Shown here in pieces: positions 44,372 to 55,574 of a stretch of DNA of 64,000 nucleotides. Each line of letters opens with the position of its first letter. Within the stretch, counting starts at the first letter, position 1. Under the pieces are notes generated by a model that saw nothing but the letters and a program-made list of their open reading frames with translations, made no database searches and had not been told where the DNA came from. The position numbers and the translations under genes were made by a program. Origin of the DNA: Pascua guehoae (Eukaryota; Basidiomycota; Tremellomycetes; Trichosporonales; Trichosporonaceae); the NCBI GenBank assembly GCA_001600415.1, contig BCJX01000017.1, forward strand, positions 344,514 through 408,513. Direction: 5' to 3'.

Positions 44372-47193
44372 TTAGAAGAGGATGCTGGACATTTTTGCGA
44401 AAATACCCGTTTCCTTGTTGAACTTCTGCCTGTCGAGTTCCTCCATTGCGTCGAGCTCGCGGCGGCCCGACACAAAGTCGATCTCGGCGAGGGGGATCCA
44501 GCGGGTGTGCTTGGTGAACTTCCAGCCGAACCACAGGACGGCAAAGATGGGGAGGGTGATGTAGTTTGAGAAGAAGGTGCTCACGTCCCACTGGCCCCTC
44601 AGGAAGACGGTAAAGCCTGTTGGTTAGCCAGCCCGACCAAGCAGAGAGGAATGAAAAGGTGAGACGACGTACCAGAGAAAAGGGTGATGAGTGTAAACGA
44701 GATGAAACCGAACCACGAAAGGTACGGCTGGAAGGGAGCCCTGAACGGGAAGTCCTTCCTGGAAATGCCTTGCTTCCTGAGGCCATAGTAGAAGCGCAGG
44801 TAGGCGAGGAGGATGGTCCACCAAGTCAACATGCCACTGATGGCAGAGATATAGTACAGCCAGTTGAAAGCCTCGACGACCTTGCCGGTGCTTGTACCCA
44901 TGTAGCACAGGAGACCAAAGGCATTGACGATGGTCACACACCAAATAGGCAAGCCGCGTTTGGTGCTGTAGTGTCAGCGGCGGAAGAATAAGACGCATGA
45001 GCGGGGGCATGGACGATCAGATGACCGGCTGAGCGACATGCCTGTAATGCCTTTGACAAAGCGTAAAATTGGGGCACTCACCAGTACCGCATGAAGCGTG
45101 GCAGCTTACCCTCAAGAGCGAGGGCATAGAAAGTACGCGACGAGCCGTACACGGAAGACACGCCAGCCGACCATGCCGCGATAAGAATCACTGCATTAAT
45201 GAGCGAGGGAAGACCCTTGATCCCCGCGTTGTTGATGGCGATAACCCAGGGGGACGACGAGGCGTCGTCGCCAGAACCGTTCAAGAGGCGCTCGTCGTTG
45301 GAGGGAACGAGGTTGGAGAGGAAAAATACTCCAACAATGTAGAACAGGATGATACGCCAGAAGACACGACGGATGGCCTTGGGGACCGTCTTGCGAGGGT
45401 TCTCAGCCTCGCCAAGGGTGACACCAATGATCTCCGTGCCCATGAACGAGAACGCGACGCCCACAAAGGTACTGAACTGGGGATTGATGAGCGATGAGAA
45501 TTTTGCAAAGAAATCAACAGCTAGTCCACTTACGAAAGCAAGGAACTTGCCCCAGTTGCCCGTAATGACCAGGTCGTCAAGGACCAACTCGTTGAATGGG
45601 CCGGGGTTACGCCAGTATCGGAAGCCAATCGGGTCACGAGTCGGGCCGCCACCGCACATGAGAATGAACGAGAGGATGATGAGGCCGACAATCGCAATGA
45701 CCTTCATGGACGAAAACCAGAACTCGGCTTCACCGTACGCACGTGCACCAAACAAGTTGATCAGCCAGATGGCAACCATCATGACGGTCATGTAAATCGC
45801 AGGGTTGGTTTTGCTGTCCCAGTATCCAATGACGATGGCCGAGGCGACGATTTCAACTGGCGACTGTCAGCGTCGAGGGTATCACTGGAGATCAAAATGC
45901 CATGCTTTGCCCACAATGAAGCCAGTCGAATCGAAGGGCTGACGACGCGTAATGGATAGGATAGCACCTTGGGATGTAGACTTACCAGGAAGAGTAATGG
46001 CCCAAGAGTAGGCATAGTTGAATCCGAGCGCCTGAAACGTTGTCAGTGTCATTCCACGGTGCTCAAGAGAGTGTGACAGATGTCCCCGAGGTGCAATTAT
46101 CTTGGTCGTTTGGGCAGGGGTGCACACAAACTAGACACGATTGTTACACAGAGAGGTAGTCAAAGAGGAACCAAGACTCTGGGACGCAAAACAGCCCTCA
46201 GCAGAAGCTGAATAGCCGCATGCCTCAGCATCTCTGCGCCTTTCCTCCTCGCTTTTTGACACTCTATCCGGCTTGTCAAGGGTATGTACTCACAAAACCA
46301 AGGCCCTCGTCGCAGAAGCGCGACGCGAAATGGGTGAATCCACCAGCGACGGGGTAGAGAGTTGACATCTCGCCGAGGGCGACGGTCATGGAATAGACCA
46401 TGAGGGACATGATGATATACGCGATCCACAAGCCCACGGGGCCGGTACGGGTGAGGGAAGAGCCGATGTTGATGAAGATACCTGGCGTTAGTCTGGGCAA
46501 GGATATTTATACGTGACTACTGCTGGTCGACAGAGAGTGCTCGGCAAGCCTCATGCTCGGGGCGGTGGTACTGTGCAGCCGCTCCTCGCACGCGGTCGCA
46601 CATGCACACGTCGAAGTACAACAAGGGGTAAAGCTCAACCGGCTATTGTGCCACGCCTGTTGTGTCACGCGTGTGCTACTACCCCCACAGGGGGCGCACT
46701 AGGTGAGCAAAGAACGCCACACTCGGCCAACACTCGACCGACACTCAACCGCCACTCGACCGACTACAGTTCTCGACGCGTCCACCCCGATGCACAACTC
46801 ACCTGTTCCGATAGTACCACCGAGCGCAATCATGGCCATATGGCGCTGCTTGAGCTTGCGCCTGACACCGCCATGAACCTGGCCGTGCTCTGGTTGTCAG
46901 CTGTTTTCGACGGTTGCAACGGATCCGCCTTAACAACCCCTTCGCGGTTGTGGTGCTGTTCTTGCCCAATGCTTCCTTCCCCCGCCACCCAGAAACGCAT
47001 GGAAGAGACGACACGTACGGTCCATGTCTGTGAGCACTGCCGTGGTGGGTTCACCACGCTGGTTGAGGCCCACGGTGGGGTGGAACGGTTCCTGCTTTTC
47101 ATAGTCGTACGAGTTGGTCTCGCCGTACGTGTCCATGGGGTACGCCTCGCCTATGGTGTGGCCGCCGGTGTGAAAATCGTCCTTCCTGTCCAT
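44372..47193 (-). CDS. Fungal amino-acid permease (GAP1/AAP, APC superfamily)
   Basis: Plasma-membrane proton symporter for amino acids. Eight exons: 47193-47019, 46889-46803, 46481-46294, 46031-45986, 45856-45534, 45476-45082, 44965-44673 and 44616-44372; 583 aa, normal for the family. After a soluble N-terminus comes RRKLKQRHMAMIALGGTIGT with GIFINIGSSL, the hallmark first TM. Then ALGEMSTLYPVAGGFTHFAS, NYAYSWAITLPVEIVASAIV, GVAFSFMGTEIIGVTLGEAE, ENPRKTVPKAIRRVFWRII, and SSRTFYALALEGKLPRFM. Hydrophobic spans fit about 12 TM helices. The cytosolic C-terminus ends FAKMSSILF. Intron 45477-45533 is 57 nt, in frame and stop-free. Substrate range cannot be inferred. Confidence 0.93.
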
Positions 47194-50100
47194 GGCTGTC
47201 TTGGTAGACGATGGCCGAGTACTACTGTATAGATTGGCGGGTGCGTGTGAGGAAAAGGTTGGGTGTACGTGTACAACTGAGGACGGGGTGGGGTTGAAAT
47301 ACGGACCAGCCGATGCTGAGGAAGACGGGGATGGAGGGGTTGGCGACGAGTCGACTGATACTTTTGAACGAGCAGTACTGGCCCGAGTCTCTGGCCGCGC
47401 TGGCCGCTCTGGTCGTCGAGCACGCTTTTCCCGTGCTTGGAAACACGGCCGTCTCGGGCAGCAGCAGGCGCGTCTACGGTGCAGGCGCGCTGTCCTGTGG
47501 GCACAGTGGGCGAGCGGAAGAGCATCTGACCATCTTGCTCTGCGCTCGCCACTCGTTCGTAACCTGCGTGCCTGGAAAGGGAGCTGGTCAAAACACACTC
47601 TCGGTAGTGCCGGCAGTGGCGACAGATGCAACGTGTGGACATGTGGATGAGAAGGTGCGTCCTGCTGCGTAAATGTCGGTAACGAGAGGTAGGGTCGGGA
47701 CTGTGGCAGGGTTTCGGGCTGCAGGCCCGCTCTGACAATCGAAAAAAAACCCCGCTGGCCTCTAATGGAGGCATGCGGTGGATGGGCGGCCATGCGGCAT
47801 GTGAATCCAGTTTTGCTTGCAACAGAGTTCAGATACCAGACAGTCATGTGGTTCAGATACTGGACCTGGACGTCATGGGGGAGGCAAGGAACAGCTCCTT
47901 TATATGCATTTTTGATTTAGAAGGTTCCCCAGCACTCTGCGCGAATGAGAGTGCATCTTTGCTGGTGAGGAACAAACGATAGCGCTTACTGGCAAGACGC
48001 TGGAAGGATAAGTAGTTATCGCAGCCTCGAAAGAGGTCCAAGAAGAGACAAGAGAGACAAGCGACAAGAGACAAAGAGATGGTGGCTGCCAATAGCAAAT
48101 GGTCATTTTAGGTTTGCGGGGGGGCTCTGAGCTGCCGTAGAAGGGATGTCTGGGGCACGTTTCGGCATGCGCTTATTTCTCCCCGTCTCCTTTAGATTTC
48201 ACCTCCAGGATCAGTCTCTCTACCAATTGCTGGGCTCAACTGCCACACAACCGTGCGGTCGTGTGCTCCAAGGTACCACTAAAATGACGAGTCGAAAAAA
48301 TCCAGACCCATGACCCTGATGAACCACCGCCCTGCCCAGCCCCAGCCTTTCTCTCTCCGCAACTCCGCCGCTGCGACTTGCATCGTTCGGCAGCCGGAAA
48401 GCCCTACCTCGGCGGGTCGGCCTTCTTGGCGGGAGGGATTATGGTTACAGTCGAAACTTTGGACATGCTCTTTTAGCCTATGGGACCCCGCGACTTCGTA
48501 GCGATCTTAGTGTCAGATAGCGCACATATCCACGATCTAGAAGAAGAAGCCATATCACAAGCGTTGCGAGTAGCTTTGTGGCGCTCGGCACAGGGTGTGT
48601 GTCAGATATCGTAGGCCCGAGTGGCTGGGAGGAGAGAATGGGACAGGAACCCGCGCGGGCCGATACTGTACCAGTCTCATGCTGGGCCACAGTTTGTCCT
48701 TGCTACCTCCTTGCTACCTTGTCCACGCGCAAGTCCACGCGCAAGACACGCTAAATAAAGCAGCCACAAACTCAATCGTCCATAGTATGATGTAAGCAAG
48801 CTTCTCGGACGACAACCAGGCCTCGTGTAAGCACAAATAGACTATCTCAAACGCAATCACCGTCGCACTCGCAGTCGCGTGGTGCGCCACCAAGGAATGA
48901 CAAAGTCGTGCAGTATAAATAGTTGCAAGAAATGTCATGCACACTCATCTGTACCAGTGTCGGCCGCCATCCACTTCCCACGCGTTGGCCAATCGTTACG
49001 TACATTACCTCACCCATGGCACCGGTTGTAACTGGGAGACGGAGGGTTGCGGAACGTCGGGGCTGAATTGATCGCCAAGACGGTAAAATGTCTGGGCAGC
49101 TTTCCGCCACCCGCAACGCGCCCAAGACGAGTTTTGCCATTGTGCGTGACTTCTATACGTTGCCTATCCGTAATCTGCCAATCTGGGGGCACCGACATGG
49201 CCCTGCCGAGCTGTTCCTCGGCCCGACAGTTGCAAGTGGGCGAGCAGGAATCGCTGCCGAGTTTCAGGTCTGATATGTGGTAAAGTAGTGTGCAGAGTGC
49301 AGAGACCGACACTTTCTGGGGTCTTTCAGTCCCACGACAGTTGTGGTGAACAAGACTTTGGGACGCTTAAGGCTTCGTGACTGGCCCCATATCCGCAGTT
49401 GACGTTATGCGTGTGGTAATACCTGCAGCCGCCGTCGGATCGATGGGCCAATGAGTAGTGTGCTTTTCAGCGCTGCGGGGTCAATGGGACCAGTGAGGCT
49501 GGTAGTCTTTGCTGGCTGACATTTGTGGACAATCTGGGGCCACGTCCTGTCGACTTTGGGCTGCAAGAGGCGCTCTGGGGCCACACTCGGTCGACTTTGG
49601 GCTGCAGGCGCTCCGGGGCAATCAGAATGCTCTTGGAGCCCCCCTGGGGGACGGAGTTAATGGTCTCAGAAGTTTGGCCCAGTAAACGCCAGCGGGCACT
49701 GGTGGCGTGTGAGATGTGCAACAACAAGAGTGGATGGGATCGACGCGCCCAAATAAATGAGCGGCAAATGAGGAAGTCTTTCGGAGATCTTGGAGTATTG
49801 TAGGATAGATAGTACGACTTCATGGCGTTGTAGGGCAGATAGTACGACTTCAGTTGTTATCTCACCCATGAGCCGGTCCAATGTGTCCAACTACCGAGCT
49901 GCCGATTTGGCGTGTAGTGATCTTCATGAACTGCCGATCCCGCCAATTCTTCCAATGATTCAACGGGACACGGATACATCCCGAGATAAAAAGCCTCCGA
50001 CCGGCTCATGTGAACAATTGTTGTCCTTGAGCCAAACTCCAGCGGCTCTGTCATCCCAGGTGGAATCTACCAAAGCCTACTGTCTAGACAGGTGCCAGTT

Positions 50101-52067
50101 GCCAGTTGTTGCGGATAGCCGTGCCACTCTACCGTCGAGGGTAACCTTGCACAGTCCTCGCGCCCAGTCCACAATCCACGGCAAAATACGCAGACCGCGA
50201 CCGAACACGGCCGTCTTGGACACCGGTGTGTACACGCAGGTGCAGTATGTACTGAAGCAAGTGTAGCACGAAGAGATAAAAGATAGCCGTGATAGTCGCA
50301 ATCCTTCCCGCCTCGCTATTGACACTCGTGCGGCTCCAGCCTGCGTTGCTGCTCCAACCGAAGGCGCAGTGTATCCCACAACACATAGGCGCCACCCACG
50401 CACAACACCTCCTCTCAGTCTCTAGTTCGTCCCTGCCGAATGTCTCAGCAGAAGATTTACTCGCGCCCGTGCAACTTGTCGGGACAGCAAGCGCAGTGTG
50501 TGCAGGCGAACCCATCAAGTATTGGGACTGTTATTCTGAACATCAGACGAGGAGTATAAGTGTGGCTTGTGCAACAGGACAAAGCATTTGCCACAGTTGA
50601 ACCTCGTCAGGACACGGTCAATACTCTTTATGTCCTCCCATGGACGACGAAGTGCACGATCTGACCAACATCTCCCATCAAGAGACGCTTCCCAAGCTGG
50701 CGGGCGACGACCAGCCAGAGACCTTCAGGAGGGCGTCCGGGATATGACTCTTTCTAACCAATAGCAGCACCTATATGCAAGCCCCGTGCATCATGTTGCC
50801 CACCTTGAGGAAACATCAAACTAATCGACGTGGGTCTGATGCCTCTTAGCTGGATGCGGACAGGGGGTGACGATCTGACCACCTTAAAATTTGGCTAAGT
50901 CCCTAGCTCTTTTTACGTCTTCATAAGGAACCGGACCTCCCTCCAGTATGACCCCTCTATTGGCCCCGTAGACAAACGGTCGATACCGCTGTATTTGGCA
51001 TGGTAATCGGATGTTTGGATGCGGGTTCGAATCCCTGTCCTGTCAACTGCCTGGTGCGAATGCGACACCTTCAACCACTTAACTGTGACATATTCGAGAA
51101 CCCTACCAAACAACTGGTATCATGTCAGGGCCATATTTTTGTCATTTTTTGCTCCAGTGGGTAGATACGCTGCGGCTTGAAGGAGGGTGGAAGGGGGAGT
51201 CGCGCGTTTTGTGGTGCCCAAAGGCCAAGAACGCCCGCCGGCTATACTGTACTGCTTTTTAGGATTCAGGACGAAGCCAGCGCGTTTGTCTTCTCCGCCA
51301 CCGTTTCTCTATCAAATCTAGCCAAAGTAGCACATCACCAAGACGGAGGAGACGGCGGAGAAGGCATGCGTTTGTCGGTTGCCATCAGCAACCCGAGCGA
51401 GTCCGAGAGAGCGCGTCATGTGCAGGTCCTAGACTTGTCAAAGTTTGAACGGTTATTCGATCTGCTCGCTCGTCATGTGCTGAGGCATCCACAGACTTCA
51501 AATACTGAGGCAAACACCGCATGCCTCTCTTGTGAACAAACAAATACAGCCCGGCGGCTTCATCGGCGCGCTCGGAGGCGGGGACGTAGCCCGCTGGGAT
51601 CAGTGCGGACAAACGTGCAGGCGCAGCGAGTAGCGAGTAGCCAACATGAGCTGAAGACCAGGGACAGCGGTGAGGGAGGAGGTCGCGAGTGGTCTAACGC
51701 GGTGGTAAAGAAACGGTACTTAACCTTACCATCATTGACATTGCTCCGTCCCATCACACCTTGGCCTCCGTCCCTCCGACTCTTTCCCGTCCCCTCCTGC
51801 CTCTCGCCTCTCCTACACTCTACCACCCCTCAGCTCCTGTTCCCCCATCGCCCCAATCACCGCTCCTCTTCCCCACCCGAACTACCCCTACGTCACCCAC
51901 AATGCTCACAAGTCCCTTCGCCGGGACCACCCTCACTCACGCCCGCCGCCCTGCGACCCGAGCTCCACCAGCCCGACCAGCTACGCCCCGTTTGAAGGCC
52001 GAGGGCGCGCGGGACGGTACGCAGGTCTTGTGGGTCTAGTCTTGTCGGCAGGAGGAAAAAGGGATGT
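47194..52067. other. 4.9-kb gene-poor region
   Basis: Between the permease start and the tRNA-Asp gene I see no convincing protein gene. Candidate ORFs are short, lack motifs and do not chain by splicing. A 45-codon ORF from ATG 51902 (MLTSPFAGTTLTHARRP) to TAG 52039 follows a pyrimidine-rich leader (about 51750-51900) and could be a small gene, but has no support beyond that. A tRNA-like B box at about 51021-51037 did not fold. Imperfect repeats of about 30 bases occur at 49807-49860 (AGGGCAGATAGTACGACTTC type) and of about 40 bases at 49558-49610. Confidence 0.5.
49527..49614 (+). repeat. Imperfect tandem repeat of about 40 bp
   Basis: Units share GGCCACxxxCxGTCGACTTTGGGCTGCA with 'x' positions varying; CTGGGGCCAC and GTCGACTTTGGGCTGCA each occur twice, about 43 bases apart. 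Confidence 0.65.
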
Positions 52068-52146
52068 CTCTCTGTCGGAGAGTCGAACTCCGCTCTCCCG
52101 CGCACAAGTGACAAGCGAGCATACTAAACCGATATACGAACAGAGA
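52068..52146 (-). tRNA. tRNA-Asp (anticodon GTC) with a 6-nt intron
   Basis: Minus-strand gene: acceptor TCTCTGT pairs perfectly with ACAGAGA, discriminator G as expected for Asp. The anticodon stem CTCGC/GCGGG (one G-U) surrounds loop T-T-G-T-C-A-C, with anticodon GTC at 52112-52110. The T arm is CGGAG/CTCCG with loop TTCGACT. Six extra bases (CTTGTG, 52108-52103) lie right after position 37, the canonical intron site, and removing them restores a normal 7-base loop. The mature length is 73 nt. Confidence 0.85.
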
Positions 52147-52951
52147 GGTGTCTGAGCTGCAGTGGCTCTTGTCCGGTGGCGGCGGGGAGGCTCTTGGTGT
52201 GGGTTGGTGATATCTTAGTGGGGTGAGCAGGCAGAGGTCGCGAGTGGTCACAGGTAGGGGCTGCACTGCGGGTTGTGCAGAAGAGTAGTGCAGATGACGC
52301 AGTGCTGCAGACCACAAGTGATGCGGTGTTGCTAGGACACCAGTGGGATGAAGGTGTCTTCGGGCGCACGCGTAATTGTCCACCTGAGTGAGAGCGGCAG
52401 CAATGTGGGCGCTAAAGCAGTTCCAAAGCACGAAAACCTCTGCGTCGACCTGACCGGCGGGCCCGGAGGGGGGTAACCAGTTACAGGTCAGAGTGTCATG
52501 AGGGTCATGTCGCCCAGGTGTGGGGGCTGTGGCCGTCCAAGCACATGGGCTACGGCCCGTAGGAGAAGAGGTTGGACGAGAGGCATGGGCAGTGTTGATG
52601 TGAATGGACAATGACGAGGAACAGAGGGTCGAGTGTTGGTTATGGTTGATTGATGCAGGTTTCATGACCGTTGTCCACCGGGTCCTCCGTAACAGTATCA
52701 TTCATCGCCATACAGAACACCATACACAGTAGACATGGACGTCGTTTACCATCCGTCCTTAGGTCTCTATCCTCAGGTGGCACGGACGTGGCTCTGCGCC
52801 GTCATCGCAGTCCTGCTGCTACGTTGTGCCCAGTGTTGGTCGTGTAATTTCCATTCTTGTTCGTCGCCGGTCTCGCGGCCTTGTCTTCCTCTATGCAGAT
52901 ATTTTCGCTTTTCTCAAGGAGCCTCCCACATCGTAGTCCACGCCTCCCGGC
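52147..52951. other. Intergenic region between tRNA-Asp and the beta-repeat protein gene
   Basis: 800 bases with no supported gene. Confidence 0.5.
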
Positions 52952-54744
52952 TCAAAACTGAATCTTAACCCGCCCCACACCCGCCTCAGCCTCCAAGCTC
53001 CCCTCACCCTCCTCATCGCCCCACCACGTCTTGCCCTCGGTACTGAGCGGCGTCGACGACGTGACCTCTGCATGGCGCGTGCGCCCCTTTCCGTCCGGGT
53101 CCGCCGCGCGCTTCAGGTCGCTCATGTCGATCGTGACGGCGCCGACATTGTTGCTCGCCTTGAACGAGCCCTCGAACGCGGCGTGCGGCACCACCTCGAC
53201 CTTGCCCACTTTGGCGCGCACCGTCTCGTCGAGCTTGCGCCGCGTCGTGCCCTTGTTCTTGTCCTTGGCGGAGCGCACACTGCCCTTGGTGGAGGATTCC
53301 CACGTGCCGTGCCGGACCGTCACGTCGCCGACGTTGGCGGACACGTTGATTGTCACGGGCGGGAGGGGGCCGGATAGGTGCTTGGCGCGTGGGCGGAGGA
53401 GGGAGGCTTCAATGTTGATGTCGCCCCTGGGTGTTAGCTGCTTGGTGCTTGGTGATTGCTGCTTGCTGCTTGTTGTGCTGCAACTCGTCACTGGTCCGAA
53501 GTCGGGCCTACACGCTTCGCTTCTCCGCGCTCACTGGCCCGCTCGGGGCAGCATGGGCCGCTTCGGCTGCTTGGTCCTTTTCTTCGTGGCAAGGAAAGCA
53601 CGCCGACCACCATGGGGCAATAGTTGACGACAACGTTTCCACGGCCAGCAACTCCCCCGCCTTCTCCCCGCCCCCTCTTTCCGCTTTCTGCAAACTTGGG
53701 ATGGACGAGACGAGGTACTCACGTGCGCGTCTCGACATGGAGCGACCTGCCCACGCCCACTGTGCCCCGAACCTTACCAACCCCAACGCGCACATCGACG
53801 ACATCGCCGCGGACGTCGTCGAGGTCGACGTCGCCGACGCCCGTCCCGGCCAAGATGTGTCCGATCCCCGTGTGCGCGCCCGCGATCGTGATGGGCCCCA
53901 CGGCGCACCGGACATCGAGGGGCGGGAGGACCTCCTGGCCCGTCGCACCAGCCAACTGGTCCGCCCAGGCGGCCCAAGGGAGCTCAACCGAGACGTTCCA
54001 CCACACGCCCTCGTTGTGGTTCCGCGGCGGGATGATGCCGATACCCCGCTGGCCGTCGGCGCGCGTCGCGTCGCATACCCGTGTCGCGGCGAGGGTTGCG
54101 CGTCCGACGTCTTCGCGGCCGTGCTCGAGGTGCGGCGTCGCTGTGACTACGCCACCCTGCCATGCTGGCGGTTCACGGGCCCCCTCCGAGTGGGCGGGAC
54201 CTGCACCGCGCGCAAGCTCGTTGACGCCGACGTACACGTGCCCCACGGTCTGCACATCGAGGAAGCCGCCGGCGTCAATGTCGTCGAGGTCAAAGGACCA
54301 CGTCGTCGCGACGCCCGTGCTGCACAGGTGCGTCACCCAGTCGGACGGCAGCGCGCCCTTGTCCGGCACCGCTGGGGATCCAGGCGGCGACCCGGGGCCA
54401 CCGGGGTGACGCGAGCCGCCGCGGGGGTACGTGTGGATGGCCCACAGGAGCGTCGCGGAGAAAATGAGCCCCAGGCCCGCCCACCGCCGGCAGTGGCGCG
54501 CACGCCTCGCGCGCTCCGGCGTCGGCGCGTAGGAAGTATAGGCGTCGTATCCCGGTGCAGGCGGCGGGGGCGGGGGAGGTGCAGAAGATGCGGCAAACGG
54601 CGGCGGGGCGGCGGGGACAAATGCAGGCGGCTTGCCCAGATTGCCCTTGCCCGACTTGTCGGTGGGCGCGGGCGCGTACGCCGGGTTCGGGCGGTATGGC
54701 GGGGGCAGGAGGGGCTCCTCCTCCCGAGACTTGGGGGACGACAT
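52952..54744 (-). CDS. Type II membrane protein with adhesin-like beta-repeat ectodomain
   Basis: Two exons, 54744-53723 and 53426-52952 (GTGAGT donor, CTAAC branch, ACCCAG acceptor); 498 aa. The N-terminal 130 residues are Pro-rich and probably cytosolic (EEEPLLPPPYRPNP). A single hydrophobic helix follows (RWAGLGLIFSATLLWAIHTY) without a signal peptide, suggesting type II topology. The large remaining part has many short beta-like repeats with a V-G-x-V-x-(V/I) rhythm: GVGDVDLDDV, GVGKVRGTVGVG, GDINIEASLL, NVGDVTVRHGTW, NNVGAVTIDMSD and VGRVKIQF. This resembles the right-handed beta-helix 'adhesin head' type found in bacterial DUF4097 proteins and in related fungal membrane proteins. That relation is inferred from rhythm only. 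No catalytic motif is seen. Confidence 0.7.
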
Positions 54745-55574
54745 GGCGTGGACCGTTGATATGTGCTCCCGGTTCGAGTCTACACTGGTGCAGTAGTTGT
54801 GCGGACTGGTCGCGAGTGCAGAGTGTATTTGTATCGTAGCGTGTGGCCAGGAAGGGCGCGACTTTGAAGTGTTTGGCTGACCCGAGTCAAACTTGTGTAT
54901 ACGGTGTTTGGCAAAAGTCGACACGCAAGCGTCTTGCAATCAGCGATGAGTGTTATTCAGTCTAGAGACGTCGGTAGCGACCGATGGCGAAGCAGAGTGC
55001 AGTGCAGTGCTTGTGCCTTTTGCATGCATCACATGGTGTGCCGGATGGTGGTCTCGGAACGGCGCATAAACCGGCCATTTCGCCACTTGGTGGGCACTGA
55101 TTGCACCATGTGGAGCATGCGGGGTAGATGACGTATGCGGGGTAGCATCGTCTTGCCACCGTTCGCACGCTTGCCAGTGCCAAGCTCGACGCGCATGGCA
55201 TCGAGTTCCAAACGAGTTGAGTCTCGCGCAGCTAAGAACTGTTGCTTTCATCAATGCCTCTTAGCTTCTTCAGGTTCCTAGCACAAAGGCAACTGTTAAA
55301 CTGCAACCAACGTGTTCAGTACTGAGAGCAGGGCACACACATCCGGGCCAACGGACCGCAATCCACTCTCCACCTGTTCAACTATGTACAGTGGGACATC
55401 CCCTCAATGCATGTTGCGTGCGCTGTATGTACAGATGATGGTACGCGTCGTCCTCGCCGCTCATGGTCCTGCGTATGCGACTTCCTCTCCATGGTATCGT
55501 GCTCTTCAACGTGTGCTCTTCTCCAACGCATGCGTGCTCTCCAGCCAACTCTCCATACACATCCTCGACGCCTC
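54745..55574. other. Intergenic region
   Basis: 830 bases between the start of the beta-repeat protein gene and the 3' end of PIF1. No coding exon or RNA gene found. Confidence 0.5.

Noticed and set aside
51001..51045. tRNA-like B box (GGGTTCGAATCCC) in a gene-poor region
   Set aside because: The T stem has only three good pairs, and no matching acceptor or anticodon stem could be built at normal spacing. At most a tRNA relic.
51177..52039. 272-aa ORF upstream of tRNA-Asp
   Set aside because: Low-complexity Pro/Ser translation of pyrimidine-rich DNA with no motif. Only the last 45 codons after ATG 51902 are even weakly gene-like.
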